64,000 nt of DNA from JAWPMT01 sp965267435 (lineage in GTDB: Bacteria; Bacteroidota; Bacteroidia; Cytophagales; Cyclobacteriaceae). The notes under the pieces were generated by a model that worked only from the letters and a program-made list of their open reading frames with translations, was not told the origin of the DNA and ran no database searches. Below, piece by piece: positions 9,259-18,483 of this stretch. Position numbers and translations under genes: made by a program. The stretch spans positions 3,906,001 to 3,970,000 of the forward strand of contig OZ253960.1 in the NCBI GenBank assembly GCA_965267435.1. The letters run 5' to 3'. Position 1 is the first letter of the stretch; each line of letters opens with the position of its first letter.

Positions 9259-10430
9259 TGTCGGTGGTGTTGTTTATTCGATTTCTTTCGATTTTGTGAC
9301 TTGGGATTGTTGGACGAGTTGCCTCCTCGTCGCTTGTTTTTCCTTTTCTTGTTTTTGCCCTGCCTCTTGAACTTGCGATCCATGGCCTCGAGATCGCTGT
9401 TGAGAGCGTTCATCGTGCCCTTTTCCTCCAACTCGTTGTCGAGGAGCGTCGCCGGCTTTTTGCCTTGCTTATTCATCGCCACTATCTCCCTCACTCGCTC
9501 AGTTTCCACAGGATGCCATGTATTTTCATCCTCCAGGCTGAACCACATGATCCTTCGGAAGATATCCGTTTTTTGAAGTTTTGCGGCACCCATTTCGAGG
9601 TAGAGAGGACCCTCCAGCTCGGGGATGTGCTCCAGGGCCTGCATGTAGGTATCGAGTTCGTAGTTGAGGCAGCACTTGAGTCGGCCACATTGTCCCGACA
9701 GCTTATTGGGATTGAGCGACAGGTTTTGATAGCGTGCCGCTTGAGTACTCACAGAAGTAAACTCCGACAGCCAGGTAGAGCAGCAAAGCTCACGGCCACA
9801 TGAGCCAATACCCCCCAGTCGGCTCGCTTCCTGTCGTAGACTGATCTGACGCATCTCGACGCGAATCCTGAATTCCGCCGCAAGGATCTTGATCAATTCC
9901 CGAAAATCAACGCGCTCATCAGCTGAGTAATAAAAAGTCGCTTTGGTATTGTCGGCCTGGTATTCGATGTCGGTGAGTTTCATCGCCAAAGATTGCTTCT
10001 GGATGATCTCACGGGTGCGATAAAGAGTAGGTACCTCTCGTGCCTTGACTTTGCGCAACTTTTCGATGTCCTTGGCAGTGGCCAGACGATAGATTTTTCG
10101 GATATCATTGTTGTCCTTCACGCTCTTCTTGCGCATCTGGAGCCTGACCAGTTCGCCCTGCAGCGAGACATGCCCGACATGGTGCCCATGTGGCACGTCA
10201 ACGACTACCGCATCGCCGGTTGTTAGATTCAACCCCTGAGTATTGCGAAAGAACTCCTTCCGACCGTTCTTGAAACGGACTTCGACAATATCATACAGCT
10301 GCTCCATCAGGCCGTCCATATCTGACAGCCAATCGAACACGTTCAGTTTGTTACAACCTCCAGTTTTGCAGCTACCATTGCTTTGACAGCCCGCGGCCGA
10401 GGACTCACTATCACAACTGCTACATCCCAT
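9255..10430 (-). CDS. ricT: PSP1-domain protein, RicT/YaaT family
   Basis: A 391-residue PSP1 protein. In Bacillus, RicT (YaaT) works with RicA and RicF as a cysteine-ligated iron-sulfur complex affecting RNase Y and phosphorelay output; the Bacteroidota role is less clear. An N-terminal Cys cluster (C3, C6, C15, C21, C26) and the signatures IGSCGRELCC and GQCGRLKCCL are present. The last ~45 residues are very basic (RKFKRQGKNKKRKNKRRGG), which suggests nucleic acid contact. purD lies 114 bases upstream and gldH overlaps downstream. Confidence 0.88.
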   Translation of the reverse strand: MGCSSCDSESSAAGCQSNGSCKTGGCNKLNVFDWLSDMDGLMEQLYDIVEVRFKNGRKEFFRNTQGLNLTTGDAVVVDVPHGHHVGHVSLQGELVRLQMRKKSVKDNNDIRKIYRLATAKDIEKLRKVKAREVPTLYRTREIIQKQSLAMKLTDIEYQADNTKATFYYSADERVDFRELIKILAAEFRIRVEMRQISLRQEASRLGGIGSCGRELCCSTWLSEFTSVSTQAARYQNLSLNPNKLSGQCGRLKCCLNYELDTYMQALEHIPELEGPLYLEMGAAKLQKTDIFRRIMWFSLEDENTWHPVETERVREIVAMNKQGKKPATLLDNELEEKGTMNALNSDLEAMDRKFKRQGKNKKRKNKRRGGNSSNNPKSQNRKKSNKQHHRQ

Positions 10431-10544
10431 CCTTATTTCCCATATCGAATCTTACCAAATATAGGTGGCGGAGGACTAATTGCCAATTTCTTCCGGACCC
10501 TCCGGGTGTCCAGTTGTCGGGCATATATGGGAACCTTCGAAATG

Positions 10545-11837
10545 CTAGAGATCGCTGCTGAAGTTTCGCAGGTCCCTACCGATATCTCGGCGATACTGCA
10601 TGCCTTCCCAATCGAAGTGCTTTATGCCGGCATAACCTTTTGTCATGGCTTCGTCCAGGTTTTTTCCCAAGCTGGTGACTGCTGCTACACGGCCGCCGTT
10701 GGTGACAAGCTTGCCATCCTTCATTGCCGTCCCGGCATGAAATGGCAGAATGCCCTTGACCTTGTCGGAAATTGTGATCTCTCTCCCCTTTTCGTAAGAG
10801 CCAGGGTATCCCTCGGACACCATCACTACGGTACAGGCAGTATAAGGCTCGAATTCGGCTTTCGCCTCACCGAGTTGCCCATCCGCTGTGGCGACGAGCA
10901 GATCCACCAGGTCGGCTTTCAGTCGTGGTAGGACCGCTTGGGTCTCGGGGTCTCCCATCCGCACATTGTACTCGATGACGTAAGGCTCATTCTTCACATT
11001 GATCAACCCGAAAAAGATAAATCCTGAGTAGGGCACACCATCTTCCTGCAACCCTGCAATTGTCGGCTTGACAATGCGACTCAATACTTTACTCATAAAC
11101 TGCCGCGACGCGAATGAAACGGGAGAAACGGCCCCCATGCCTCCGGTATTGGGGCCAGTGTCGCCTTCACCTATTCGCTTGTAGTCCTTTGCTTCAGGAA
11201 GCAGCACGAAATCCTTGCCATCCGTCAACACAAACACCGACAGCTCAATGCCCTCCAGAAACTGCTCAATGAGCACCTCGGCACTGGCCTCGCCAAATCG
11301 CTTATTGATTAGGAGGTCCTCCAGGCTCTGCTTCGCTTCTTCGCGATCCTTGGTGATGATCACTCCCTTGCCCGCGGCAAGGCCATCCGCTTTTAGCACA
11401 TAGGGGCCTTCTGTCTCATCGAGAAACGCCACACCCTCGTCGAAGCTCTCAGCATTGAAGGTACGTGCCTTGGCTGTGGGGATTCCATAACGGTACATGA
11501 AGTCCTTTGCGAACTTCTTACTTCCTTCCAGGCGGGCACCCTCCTTTTGTGGTCCGACGATTCGTAGATCCTTTAGATCATCAGCACCCTTCAGATCATC
11601 GACCAAACCATTGACGAGAGGATCCTCCGGACCTACTACCAAAAGGTCAATCTCATGGGTTTTGATTGCCTCACGCACTTGAGCAAAATCCGAGACGTTG
11701 AGGGGCAGGTTCTCGCCAATCTGATGAGTGCCCCCGTTTCCGGGAGCAATGTATAGTTTTTCACAACGTGGGCTCTGCCGAATCTTCCAGGCAAGGGCAT
11801 GCTCCCTCCCACCAGAGCCAAGGACTAGTATCTTCAT
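10545..11837 (-). CDS. purD: Phosphoribosylamine--glycine ligase
   Basis: Catalyses ATP-dependent joining of 5-phosphoribosylamine and glycine, the second step of de novo purine synthesis. It is full length at 430 residues. It opens with MKILVLGSGGREHALAWK, then has the ATP-grasp region with LAAGKGV and the DTGPNTGGMGA motif. The C-terminal NVRMGDPETQ stretch contains metal ligands. It lies 18 bases downstream of recQ on the same strand, so the two are probably co-transcribed. No other pur gene is in the window. Confidence 0.96.
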   Translation of the reverse strand: MKILVLGSGGREHALAWKIRQSPRCEKLYIAPGNGGTHQIGENLPLNVSDFAQVREAIKTHEIDLLVVGPEDPLVNGLVDDLKGADDLKDLRIVGPQKEGARLEGSKKFAKDFMYRYGIPTAKARTFNAESFDEGVAFLDETEGPYVLKADGLAAGKGVIITKDREEAKQSLEDLLINKRFGEASAEVLIEQFLEGIELSVFVLTDGKDFVLLPEAKDYKRIGEGDTGPNTGGMGAVSPVSFASRQFMSKVLSRIVKPTIAGLQEDGVPYSGFIFFGLINVKNEPYVIEYNVRMGDPETQAVLPRLKADLVDLLVATADGQLGEAKAEFEPYTACTVVMVSEGYPGSYEKGREITISDKVKGILPFHAGTAMKDGKLVTNGGRVAAVTSLGKNLDEAMTKGYAGIKHFDWEGMQYRRDIGRDLRNFSSDL

Positions 11838-11855
11838 AAATCTTACAGCGTGAAA

Positions 11856-14036
11856 TTAATGCGCGTACTCGGACATGAATTTGATTCTCATCAGTCGAAC
11901 CTCGTCTTCAGAGTATTCGTCCCCCAACTCCTCAAGGGCCTCTGAAATGTCATCGGTATGCGTATTTAAGAAATAGTCATAGATATCGTCCTGCCGGTCG
12001 TCATCCAGCAGTTGATCAATGTAATAGTCCAGGTTCAATTTTGTGCCGGCATCGCAGATCGTCTCTATCTCCGTGATCAGATCTTCGTACTTCATGCCCT
12101 TGGACTCCGCAATTTCCTCAAGATCTATCTGACGATCTATCTGCATGATGATACCAATCTTGTTCTTGGATTTGGTACCGGCGGATTTGACCAACACATC
12201 ACCAGCTGTCACGATGTCATTTTCTTCGACATAGTTCTCGATGGCCTCCAGAAATGGCCTGCCAAACTTGCGAGCCTTACTCTCCCCAACGCCGACGATT
12301 TTGATCAGTTCGTCATTGGTAGTGGGGTACAGGGTTGCCATCTCTTCAAGCGATGGGTCCTGGAATACCACGTAAGGAGGCACTCCTTTGTCCTTTGCCA
12401 CCGACTTTCTGAGGTGCTTGAGCATCTCAAACAGCGTCGTATCATAAGACTTAGGATCAAAACTTGGCCGCTCGGACTCTTCCTCGTCACCCTCTGTAGT
12501 ATAATCATGATCTCTCGTGAGCATGATCTTGTGAGGATCACTCAGGAACCTGTGTCCCGCCTCCGTCACTCTGAATAGACCAGGATTTTCGATGTCCTTC
12601 GTCAAGAGCTCGTTGTACAGTGCCTGCCGTACGACGGACTTCCAGAAGCCGTCTGTTTCATCCTTACCACTACCAAAAAGGCTCAGTTTATCGTGCGAGT
12701 AACTCTTCACGTGTTGCGTATTCTTGCCCAGCAGAACATGCACCGTGTGATTGATATCGAAACGCTCTTGGGTATCCCTGACGACGCCCACGACCTTCAT
12801 GACATAGTCGGTACCCTCAAATTCCTCCTTAGGATGCACACAATTATCACACCCACCATTGCGCTCGCAATCAAATTCCTCACCGAAGTAGTGGAGCAGT
12901 TGCTTCCTCCTACATACTGAGGATTCGGCGTATGCCGCCATCTCCTCAAGTAGGAACTTCGCATTTTCCCGCTCAGTGACGGACTTGTCCTTGTTGAACT
13001 TCTCGAGTTTGATGATGTCATTGTAGCTATAGAACATCAGGCACTTACCCTCAAGGCCATCACGTCCGGCACGGCCTGTCTCCTGATAGTAGCCCTCGAT
13101 GGACTTGGGTGCGTCATAGTGGACGACGAATCGCACATCCGGCTTGTCGATGCCCATGCCAAAAGCGATCGTAGCGACAATGACATGCAGGTCCTCGTTC
13201 AAAAACGCATCCTGATTAGCCATCCGCTGGTTGGCATCCATCCCAGCGTGGTAGGGCTCGGCTTTGATGCCATTGACTTTGAGAAAGTCTGCAATTTCCT
13301 CAACTTTCTTGCGACTGAGGCAATAGATGATGCCAGACTTGCCCTTATTGTCTTTAATAAACTTTATAAGCTGCTTTTTGGCCTCCTGCTTAGGGCGCAC
13401 TTCATAGTACAAGTTGGGCCTGTTGAACGACGACTTGAATATCGTCGCGTCCTCCATGTTGAGGTTCTTTTGGATGTCCAACTTCACCTTCGGTGTGGCC
13501 GTGGCTGTCAAAGCAATGATCGGAATATCTCCCCACTCAGTGACGATGGACTTGATGCGTCGGTACTCAGGCCTGAAGTCATGCCCCCATTCGGAAATAC
13601 AGTGGGCCTCATCGATCGCCACGAAAGATATTTTTGCTGTCTTCAGGAATTCGGCATTTTCCTCCTTGGTCAAAGACTCCGGTGCCACGTACAACAGTTT
13701 GACTATACCCGCCAACGTATCATTCTTCACTCGGTTCACTTCGCTCTTGGAAAGCGTTGAATTCAAAAACCTCGCGTCGACGCCTACAGCATTCATCTGA
13801 TCCACCTGATTCTTCATCAAAGCGATCAAGGGCGATATCACAATGGCCACCCCGCCCTGCACAATCGCCGGCAGTTGGTAACAAAGAGATTTGCCTGCCC
13901 CTGTGGGCATGATGACGAAGGTATTCTTGCCGTCGACAATGTTTTGAATGATCCTCTCCTGATTGCCACGAAAGTGATCATAGCCAAATACCTCTTTTAA
14001 GGTAGTTTTGAGCCTGTCATTGGTGACTACTTCCAT
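11856..14036 (-). CDS. recQ: ATP-dependent DNA helicase RecQ
   Basis: A 726-residue 3'-5' DNA helicase for recombination and fork repair. The core has the RecQ-specific FRGNQERII start, Walker A MPTGAGKS, DEAH (AIDEAHCISEWGHDFRPEYRR) and motif VI QETGRAGRDG. The RQC zinc region has four cysteines in SVCRRKQLLHYFG, FDCERNGGCDNC. A winged helix follows, then an HRDC domain near residues 515-595 and a C-terminal ~120-residue extension, acidic and helical, found in Bacteroidota RecQ. It is divergent from the guanylyltransferase gene across a 170-base gap. Confidence 0.95.
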   Translation of the reverse strand: MEVVTNDRLKTTLKEVFGYDHFRGNQERIIQNIVDGKNTFVIMPTGAGKSLCYQLPAIVQGGVAIVISPLIALMKNQVDQMNAVGVDARFLNSTLSKSEVNRVKNDTLAGIVKLLYVAPESLTKEENAEFLKTAKISFVAIDEAHCISEWGHDFRPEYRRIKSIVTEWGDIPIIALTATATPKVKLDIQKNLNMEDATIFKSSFNRPNLYYEVRPKQEAKKQLIKFIKDNKGKSGIIYCLSRKKVEEIADFLKVNGIKAEPYHAGMDANQRMANQDAFLNEDLHVIVATIAFGMGIDKPDVRFVVHYDAPKSIEGYYQETGRAGRDGLEGKCLMFYSYNDIIKLEKFNKDKSVTERENAKFLLEEMAAYAESSVCRRKQLLHYFGEEFDCERNGGCDNCVHPKEEFEGTDYVMKVVGVVRDTQERFDINHTVHVLLGKNTQHVKSYSHDKLSLFGSGKDETDGFWKSVVRQALYNELLTKDIENPGLFRVTEAGHRFLSDPHKIMLTRDHDYTTEGDEEESERPSFDPKSYDTTLFEMLKHLRKSVAKDKGVPPYVVFQDPSLEEMATLYPTTNDELIKIVGVGESKARKFGRPFLEAIENYVEENDIVTAGDVLVKSAGTKSKNKIGIIMQIDRQIDLEEIAESKGMKYEDLITEIETICDAGTKLNLDYYIDQLLDDDRQDDIYDYFLNTHTDDISEALEELGDEYSEDEVRLMRIKFMSEYAH

Positions 14037-14174
14037 GATTTGAAAATTGTCCCTGGATTCATTGTATTAATTTAACAATTTCGGGGGACTTGCACGCAAA
14101 CTTTGGTTTGTAAAAGGAAGGCGAATTTAAATGATCTCTAGCAGATTGTCACAGGGGTGATCCCAAGTTTCAAG

Positions 14175-14182
14175 TATCTTTG
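14175..14182 (+). promoter_or_regulatory. Candidate -7 box for the guanylyltransferase gene
   Basis: TATCTTTG matches the Bacteroidota -7 consensus TAnnTTTG exactly. It lies 27 bases before the preferred ATG at 14210, giving a leader of about 20 bases. The nearest TTG upstream is farther than the usual ~19-base spacing, so support is partial. Confidence 0.4.
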
Positions 14183-14209
14183 GGCTCAGCCAAAACAAGT
14201 CATTTTCGA

Positions 14210-15283
14210 ATGCACAAAAACGTCTACGCCATTATCATGGCCGGTGGAACAGGTACCAGATTTTGGCCTTATAGTAGGACCAGCAAACCCAAACAGTTTC
14301 TGGATGTCATGGGTACCGGACGCACATTGTTGCAAATGACCTTCGATAGGTTCGCACAATTCGTCGCCACTGAAAATATCTATATAGTTTCCAACGCGCT
14401 GTATGAATCGCTGATCGGCGAGCAACTCCCGGAGCTGTCAAAAGAGCAAGTTCTTTTAGAGCCTGCCAAAAGAAATACCGCCCCATGTGTGGCGTATGCG
14501 TCGTATAAAATACGGGAGAAGGATGAGGATGCGGTATTGATTTTCACACCCGCAGACCATGCCATTTTTCAGGAAGACAAGTTCAGGCAGGTGATCGAAA
14601 CGGCCGTGGGAGGTGCCACCGAAGGTGACAAACTCATCACTATAGGCATCAAACCTCACCGTCCTGAGACCGGATATGGCTATATACAGTTCATTGAGGA
14701 GGACGGTGACGTAAAGCAGGTAAAGACCTTTACTGAGAAGCCGGAACTTGAGCTGGCAAAGACCTTCCTGGAAAGCGGCGACTTTGTCTGGAATGCGGGC
14801 ATCTTCGTCTGGTCAGCGAAAAGTATCGTCAGCAGTTTCGAAAAGTTTCAACCAGAAATGGCCGAAATCTTCGAGAATGGACGGAATACATTCTACAAGG
14901 ATCGCGAGAACACCTTTATTTCGAAGGCGTTTTCGATTGTTAAAAACATCTCCATCGACTATGCCGTCATGGAAAAGGCCAACAATGTGTACGTCGTGCT
15001 CGGAGACTTTGGGTGGTCGGACCTGGGATCGTGGAATGCCCTCCACGAGATCCGCGACCAGGATGACGACGGTAATGTCATAGAAGCGGACACGATCCTC
15101 TACGATTGTACCAATAGCTTCATCAAAGCACCCAAAGGCAAACTCATCGTACTCCACGATCTGGATGGCTACCTGGTATCCGACTTTGATGATGTCTTGC
15201 TCGTCTGCCGAAAGGACGATGCAGCCAAGTTCAAGGCTTTCGTGACAGATGTGAAGACGCTAAAGGGTGACAATTACGTCTGA
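14210..15283 (+). CDS. manC: Mannose-1-phosphate guanylyltransferase
   Basis: Makes GDP-mannose from mannose-1-phosphate and GTP for glycans and GDP-sugars. The 357 residues carry the nucleotidyltransferase signature MAGGTGTRFWPYSR and the sugar-phosphate motif FTEKPE, followed by NAGIFVW and SIDYAVME. A left-handed beta-helix-like C-terminus follows. It lacks the extra isomerase cupin of long ManC/AlgA types, so it is a monofunctional transferase. I prefer the ATG at 14210 over a TTG 30 bases earlier because it gives the canonical short lead to the signature. Its stop abuts the convergent rlmB stop; the two form TGATCA. Confidence 0.93.
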   Translation: MHKNVYAIIMAGGTGTRFWPYSRTSKPKQFLDVMGTGRTLLQMTFDRFAQFVATENIYIVSNALYESLIGEQLPELSKEQVLLEPAKRNTAPCVAYASYKIREKDEDAVLIFTPADHAIFQEDKFRQVIETAVGGATEGDKLITIGIKPHRPETGYGYIQFIEEDGDVKQVKTFTEKPELELAKTFLESGDFVWNAGIFVWSAKSIVSSFEKFQPEMAEIFENGRNTFYKDRENTFISKAFSIVKNISIDYAVMEKANNVYVVLGDFGWSDLGSWNALHEIRDQDDDGNVIEADTILYDCTNSFIKAPKGKLIVLHDLDGYLVSDFDDVLLVCRKDDAAKFKAFVTDVKTLKGDNYV

Positions 15284-16003
15284 TCAGCTTCGCTGCCGAG
15301 TGATCTCGTACAGCACCATTGCGGCAGCCACAGAGACATTGAGCGATTGGATACTCCCCAACAGGGGTATTTTGGCGCGCTGATCGCACTCAGCGAGAAC
15401 CTCTTCCGAAACACCGGTTTCTTCTGAACCCATGACGATCGCCACAGGAGAAAAGAAGTCGATATCACTAATGAGGTCTTCGGCCTTTTCCGTGCAGGCC
15501 ACAGTCTGCAGGCCCGACTCTTTCAAATAGCGCAAAGTACCAGGTAAGTCCTCTGTACGACAGACCGGCAGACTGCTTAGAGCACCTGCGGATGTCTTCA
15601 TTGCGTCAGCGTTGATCTGTGCCGCTCCCTTCGTAGGGATGATCAAACCATCGGCGCCCATACACTCTGCGGTTCTGGCGATAGCACCAAAATTCCTAAC
15701 ATCGGTAACGCCATCCAGAAGCATAAGTAGCGGGGCACGACCGTCCTCGTACAACCGCTGCACAAGACCATCCAGTGAATAGTATTTGACAGGGGATACA
15801 AAAGCGACGACCCCCTGGTGATTCTTGCGGGTGAATCTGTTGAGTCGTTCAACCGGTACTTTGGAAATCGGTGTGAACGTCCCCTTGAGAGATGACCACA
15901 ACGATTTGACCAGATCGCCTTGAAGGTTTTTTTGTATGAATACTTTTTCGAGATCCCGGCCGGCCTCCAGCGCCTCAATGACGGCGCGGATACCATAGAT
16001 CAT
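15284..16003 (-). CDS. rlmB: 23S rRNA (guanosine-2'-O)-methyltransferase, TrmH/SpoU family
   Basis: A 239-residue SPOUT methyltransferase, probably for 23S rRNA G2251. An N-terminal substrate-binding domain starts with IYGIRAVIEALEAG. The catalytic domain shows motif 1 (DVRNFGAIARTAE), motif 2 (IVMGSEETGVSEEVL) and motif 3 (SLNVSVAAAMVLYE), which form the knotted SAM site. I chose the ATG at 16003 because AAGGA lies 7 bases before it. The longer reading frame uses a GTG at 16066 that would overlap the upstream gene. The gap to that gene is 23 bases. Confidence 0.9.
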   Translation of the reverse strand: MIYGIRAVIEALEAGRDLEKVFIQKNLQGDLVKSLWSSLKGTFTPISKVPVERLNRFTRKNHQGVVAFVSPVKYYSLDGLVQRLYEDGRAPLLMLLDGVTDVRNFGAIARTAECMGADGLIIPTKGAAQINADAMKTSAGALSSLPVCRTEDLPGTLRYLKESGLQTVACTEKAEDLISDIDFFSPVAIVMGSEETGVSEEVLAECDQRAKIPLLGSIQSLNVSVAAAMVLYEITRQRS

Positions 16004-16026
16004 GTTCTCATCCTTGATCGGCGGCT

Positions 16027-17154
16027 TTACGAACCTTGTCGAATGCTTGCGATTCTCTGTACCCACTTTTCTTTGTATTCAGGATCCCGCAGCAAGGTAT
16101 ACAGCGTAGGAGAGAACAACGTGGATATCCTGATAAATTCAAACTGCAAGCCACCCCCATACATCCAGATTTCCTTTCGACCCGTCCGATAGACCTGCTG
16201 TGGAGCACCGAATACGACGTAGATCATGCCCTGGTCAGTCTTCCATCCGGGCTTATAGTTTGTGAAATATTGGTTGGCGCCGGTCACACGTCGGTAATAC
16301 CGGCGAATGGCGATCTTCGCTTCCTGCTGATTGCCCAGCGTGGAAATCCAGAAATCCTCAAAACCGCTTCTCAGATTAGGGGATGTCACCACCTCCTCAA
16401 ACTCTTTGGAGGAACAGATATACTGCAAAGGGCCCACGAGCTCTTCAACGGTGCGATATCTGGGGTAATATGACGGACACTTCAGAAAACCACTCCCCTT
16501 TGAAGAAGCAGTGTCCTCCTGCACAAAATAGAAGACCCAGTCCTGAAAATCGCCAGTATGATCATAGCTGAATATCGAATCTACTGACATCTCCGGTGAC
16601 AGCGCCCTCATTACTCCAAAAGGGGGATCGGCCAGCCCAAAGTCCATGGAGTAAGCATAGGCATAAAGAGAATCAGCCTCCCTAAACTCGGGTGCCTGCT
16701 CCGAAAAGGGTGTTGTTACAGGGCCATCCTTCCAGGGATAGAATGACGACAGTCTGTCGACGTCCATGACAATGGGGAAGTAGTATTTCTGGCTACCGGT
16801 TACCAACTGTATGACGACAATTTGATCCAGAGAGTCTGTCGCCAGCTCGCATTGCAGGACCGTATACCGTTCTGAATGTGAAAGGGTATCGATCGATGTT
16901 GGCTGCACATAAGCCTCGGTTGCATCCGTATATTTTTCCTGTGTGAAAAAGCTCAAATCAAAAGTGACCTGGACCCGCCGCTCAACCCTCAGGTAATAGG
17001 TAGTCTGGTCGGCAGTGGAAGGGACCAGTTGAAAGCGAATGTCCACAGGGCTCCCAAGCGAGTAGAGATGGGAAAGGTCCGTCTTGCTAAAATCCAGTGC
17101 GTGCAGGCATAAGGATGTGAGAAATAATATGGAGAATAGCAAAGACCGGTACAT
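16027..17154 (-). CDS. Secreted GWxTD-domain protein
   Basis: About 375 residues with a signal peptide (MYRSLLFSILFLTSLCLHA). The C-terminal GWxTD domain, a Bacteroidota family of unknown function, carries the eponymous GWKTDQG about 60 residues from the end, followed by IYVVFGAPQQVY and EIWMYGG. The start at 17154 puts the methionine directly before the signal peptide. A longer frame to 17223 would overlap the divergent methyltransferase gene. It lies upstream of rlmB on the same strand. No enzymatic role is visible. Confidence 0.85.
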   Translation of the reverse strand: MYRSLLFSILFLTSLCLHALDFSKTDLSHLYSLGSPVDIRFQLVPSTADQTTYYLRVERRVQVTFDLSFFTQEKYTDATEAYVQPTSIDTLSHSERYTVLQCELATDSLDQIVVIQLVTGSQKYYFPIVMDVDRLSSFYPWKDGPVTTPFSEQAPEFREADSLYAYAYSMDFGLADPPFGVMRALSPEMSVDSIFSYDHTGDFQDWVFYFVQEDTASSKGSGFLKCPSYYPRYRTVEELVGPLQYICSSKEFEEVVTSPNLRSGFEDFWISTLGNQQEAKIAIRRYYRRVTGANQYFTNYKPGWKTDQGMIYVVFGAPQQVYRTGRKEIWMYGGGLQFEFIRISTLFSPTLYTLLRDPEYKEKWVQRIASIRQGS

Positions 17155-17221
17155 ATTTGAAGGGTGCCGTTTCGAAATGATCAATCTAAGCATTTTTTGA
17201 TTTCTTTGTCGAAAATTTCCC

Positions 17222-17992
17222 ATGAGTGTCTATACAACGGAGATCACCTCCGATCAGATCCCTTCTGACAACCCGATTCACCAAAGGCTGCTCCAGGCAT
17301 ACCACCTTGCCGCACCTTTTATCAAGGGCGACTTGCTTGAACTTGGTTGTGGCGAGGGTCGGGGCATTGATGTGATCGCACCTTTAGCAAGCAACTATAA
17401 TGCCATCGACAAGATTGGGGATGTGATTGAGCAGCTGAGCAAGAAGCACCCGACGTTTGACTTTCGACAGGGTCATTTCCCACCTTGCCCCTATGAATCT
17501 GACGCCTTTGATACGATCGTGTCCTTCCAGGTGATCGAGCACATCAAGGATGATCACTTATTCCTAAAAGAGATCCATCGGATGCTCAAGCTTGGCGGTA
17601 CTGCCCTGCTGACCACTCCCAATATCAAGATGACGCTCACCAGAAATCCATGGCACATTCGTGAGTACACAGCAGACGAGTTGGTGGAGATCGCCAAAAA
17701 GTACTTCGACAACGTAGAAATGAAGGGAGTGGCCGGCAATGAGAAAGTGATGGCGTACTATGAGGAAAATAAAGCATCGGTCCACCGCATCACACGCTTC
17801 GATATATTGAACCTACAGTACCGGTTGCCGGCGCCGCTGCTCCGCATACCGTACGACTTGCTCAACCGCCTCAACCGCAATAAGCTAAACAATCAAAATC
17901 AAGGACTGGTGAGCGAAATCCAAGCCTCGGATTACTTGCTCAATGAGAAGGATGAATCCAATCTGGACTTGTTCCTAATTCTTAGGAAATAG
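17222..17992 (+). CDS. Class I SAM-dependent methyltransferase
   Basis: A 256-residue methyltransferase of the type 11 family. The SAM loop LLELGCGEGRGID is near residues 39-51, with an acidic residue after strand 2 (YNAIDKIG). Motif IV-like FDTIVSFQVIEHI and the following LKLGGTALLTTPN complete the Rossmann core. The C-terminal ~90 residues are less conserved. The substrate is unknown; similar enzymes methylate small molecules, quinones or glycans. It stands alone, divergent from the GWxTD gene and 50 bases ahead of dps. Confidence 0.82.
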   Translation: MSVYTTEITSDQIPSDNPIHQRLLQAYHLAAPFIKGDLLELGCGEGRGIDVIAPLASNYNAIDKIGDVIEQLSKKHPTFDFRQGHFPPCPYESDAFDTIVSFQVIEHIKDDHLFLKEIHRMLKLGGTALLTTPNIKMTLTRNPWHIREYTADELVEIAKKYFDNVEMKGVAGNEKVMAYYEENKASVHRITRFDILNLQYRLPAPLLRIPYDLLNRLNRNKLNNQNQGLVSEIQASDYLLNEKDESNLDLFLILRK

Positions 17993-18042
17993 CAAACTTA
18001 CAGCCCCCACAAGATGTTTACTCACTAAAATTCATACGGAAA

Positions 18043-18480
18043 ATGGCATCAGATCTTACGAAAGAGCTCAATCAGTTATTGAGCGATTATCATATCTATT
18101 ATCAAAACACACGGGGCTTTCATTGGAACATCAAGGGCAAGAACTTCTTCGAGCTTCACCGGAAGTTTGAAGAGTTGTATACTGACGCTCTCCAGACGAT
18201 CGACGAATTGGCAGAACGCATCTTGACCATCGGTGGGCAGCCACTTCATACATTCGCCGATTACATGCAGACCACCAACCTGGCGGCACACAAGAATGTA
18301 ACTGTTGATGTGGATGCTGTGAGAGCTGTTCACGACCAATTAGGTCAGCTCGTAGAGCAGGAAAGCAAGGTGAAGGAAATGGCCGTGGCTGCCGACGACC
18401 AGGAGACAGAAGACATGATGATTGCTCTCATCAACGGACAGCAGAAAACACGGTGGATGTTGGAAGCCTGGTTGGGCTAG
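18043..18480 (+). CDS. dps: Dps-family ferritin-like DNA protection protein
   Basis: A 145-residue four-helix-bundle protein that stores iron and limits Fenton chemistry as a dodecamer. The ferroxidase-site signature is intact: RGFHWNIKG supplies the His, and DELAERI supplies the acidic ligands of the neighbouring subunit. The N-terminal tail is short and not lysine rich, so direct DNA binding may be weak. The gene stands between the methyltransferase and the convergent asnB. I see no clear OxyR or PerR site upstream. Confidence 0.92.
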   Translation: MASDLTKELNQLLSDYHIYYQNTRGFHWNIKGKNFFELHRKFEELYTDALQTIDELAERILTIGGQPLHTFADYMQTTNLAAHKNVTVDVDAVRAVHDQLGQLVEQESKVKEMAVAADDQETEDMMIALINGQQKTRWMLEAWLG

Positions 18481-18483
18481 CAA

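Noticed and set aside
16004..16066. N-terminal extension of rlmB from a GTG at 16066
   Set aside because: It would overlap the upstream GWxTD gene, and the ATG at 16003 has a purine-rich AAGGA at a good distance.
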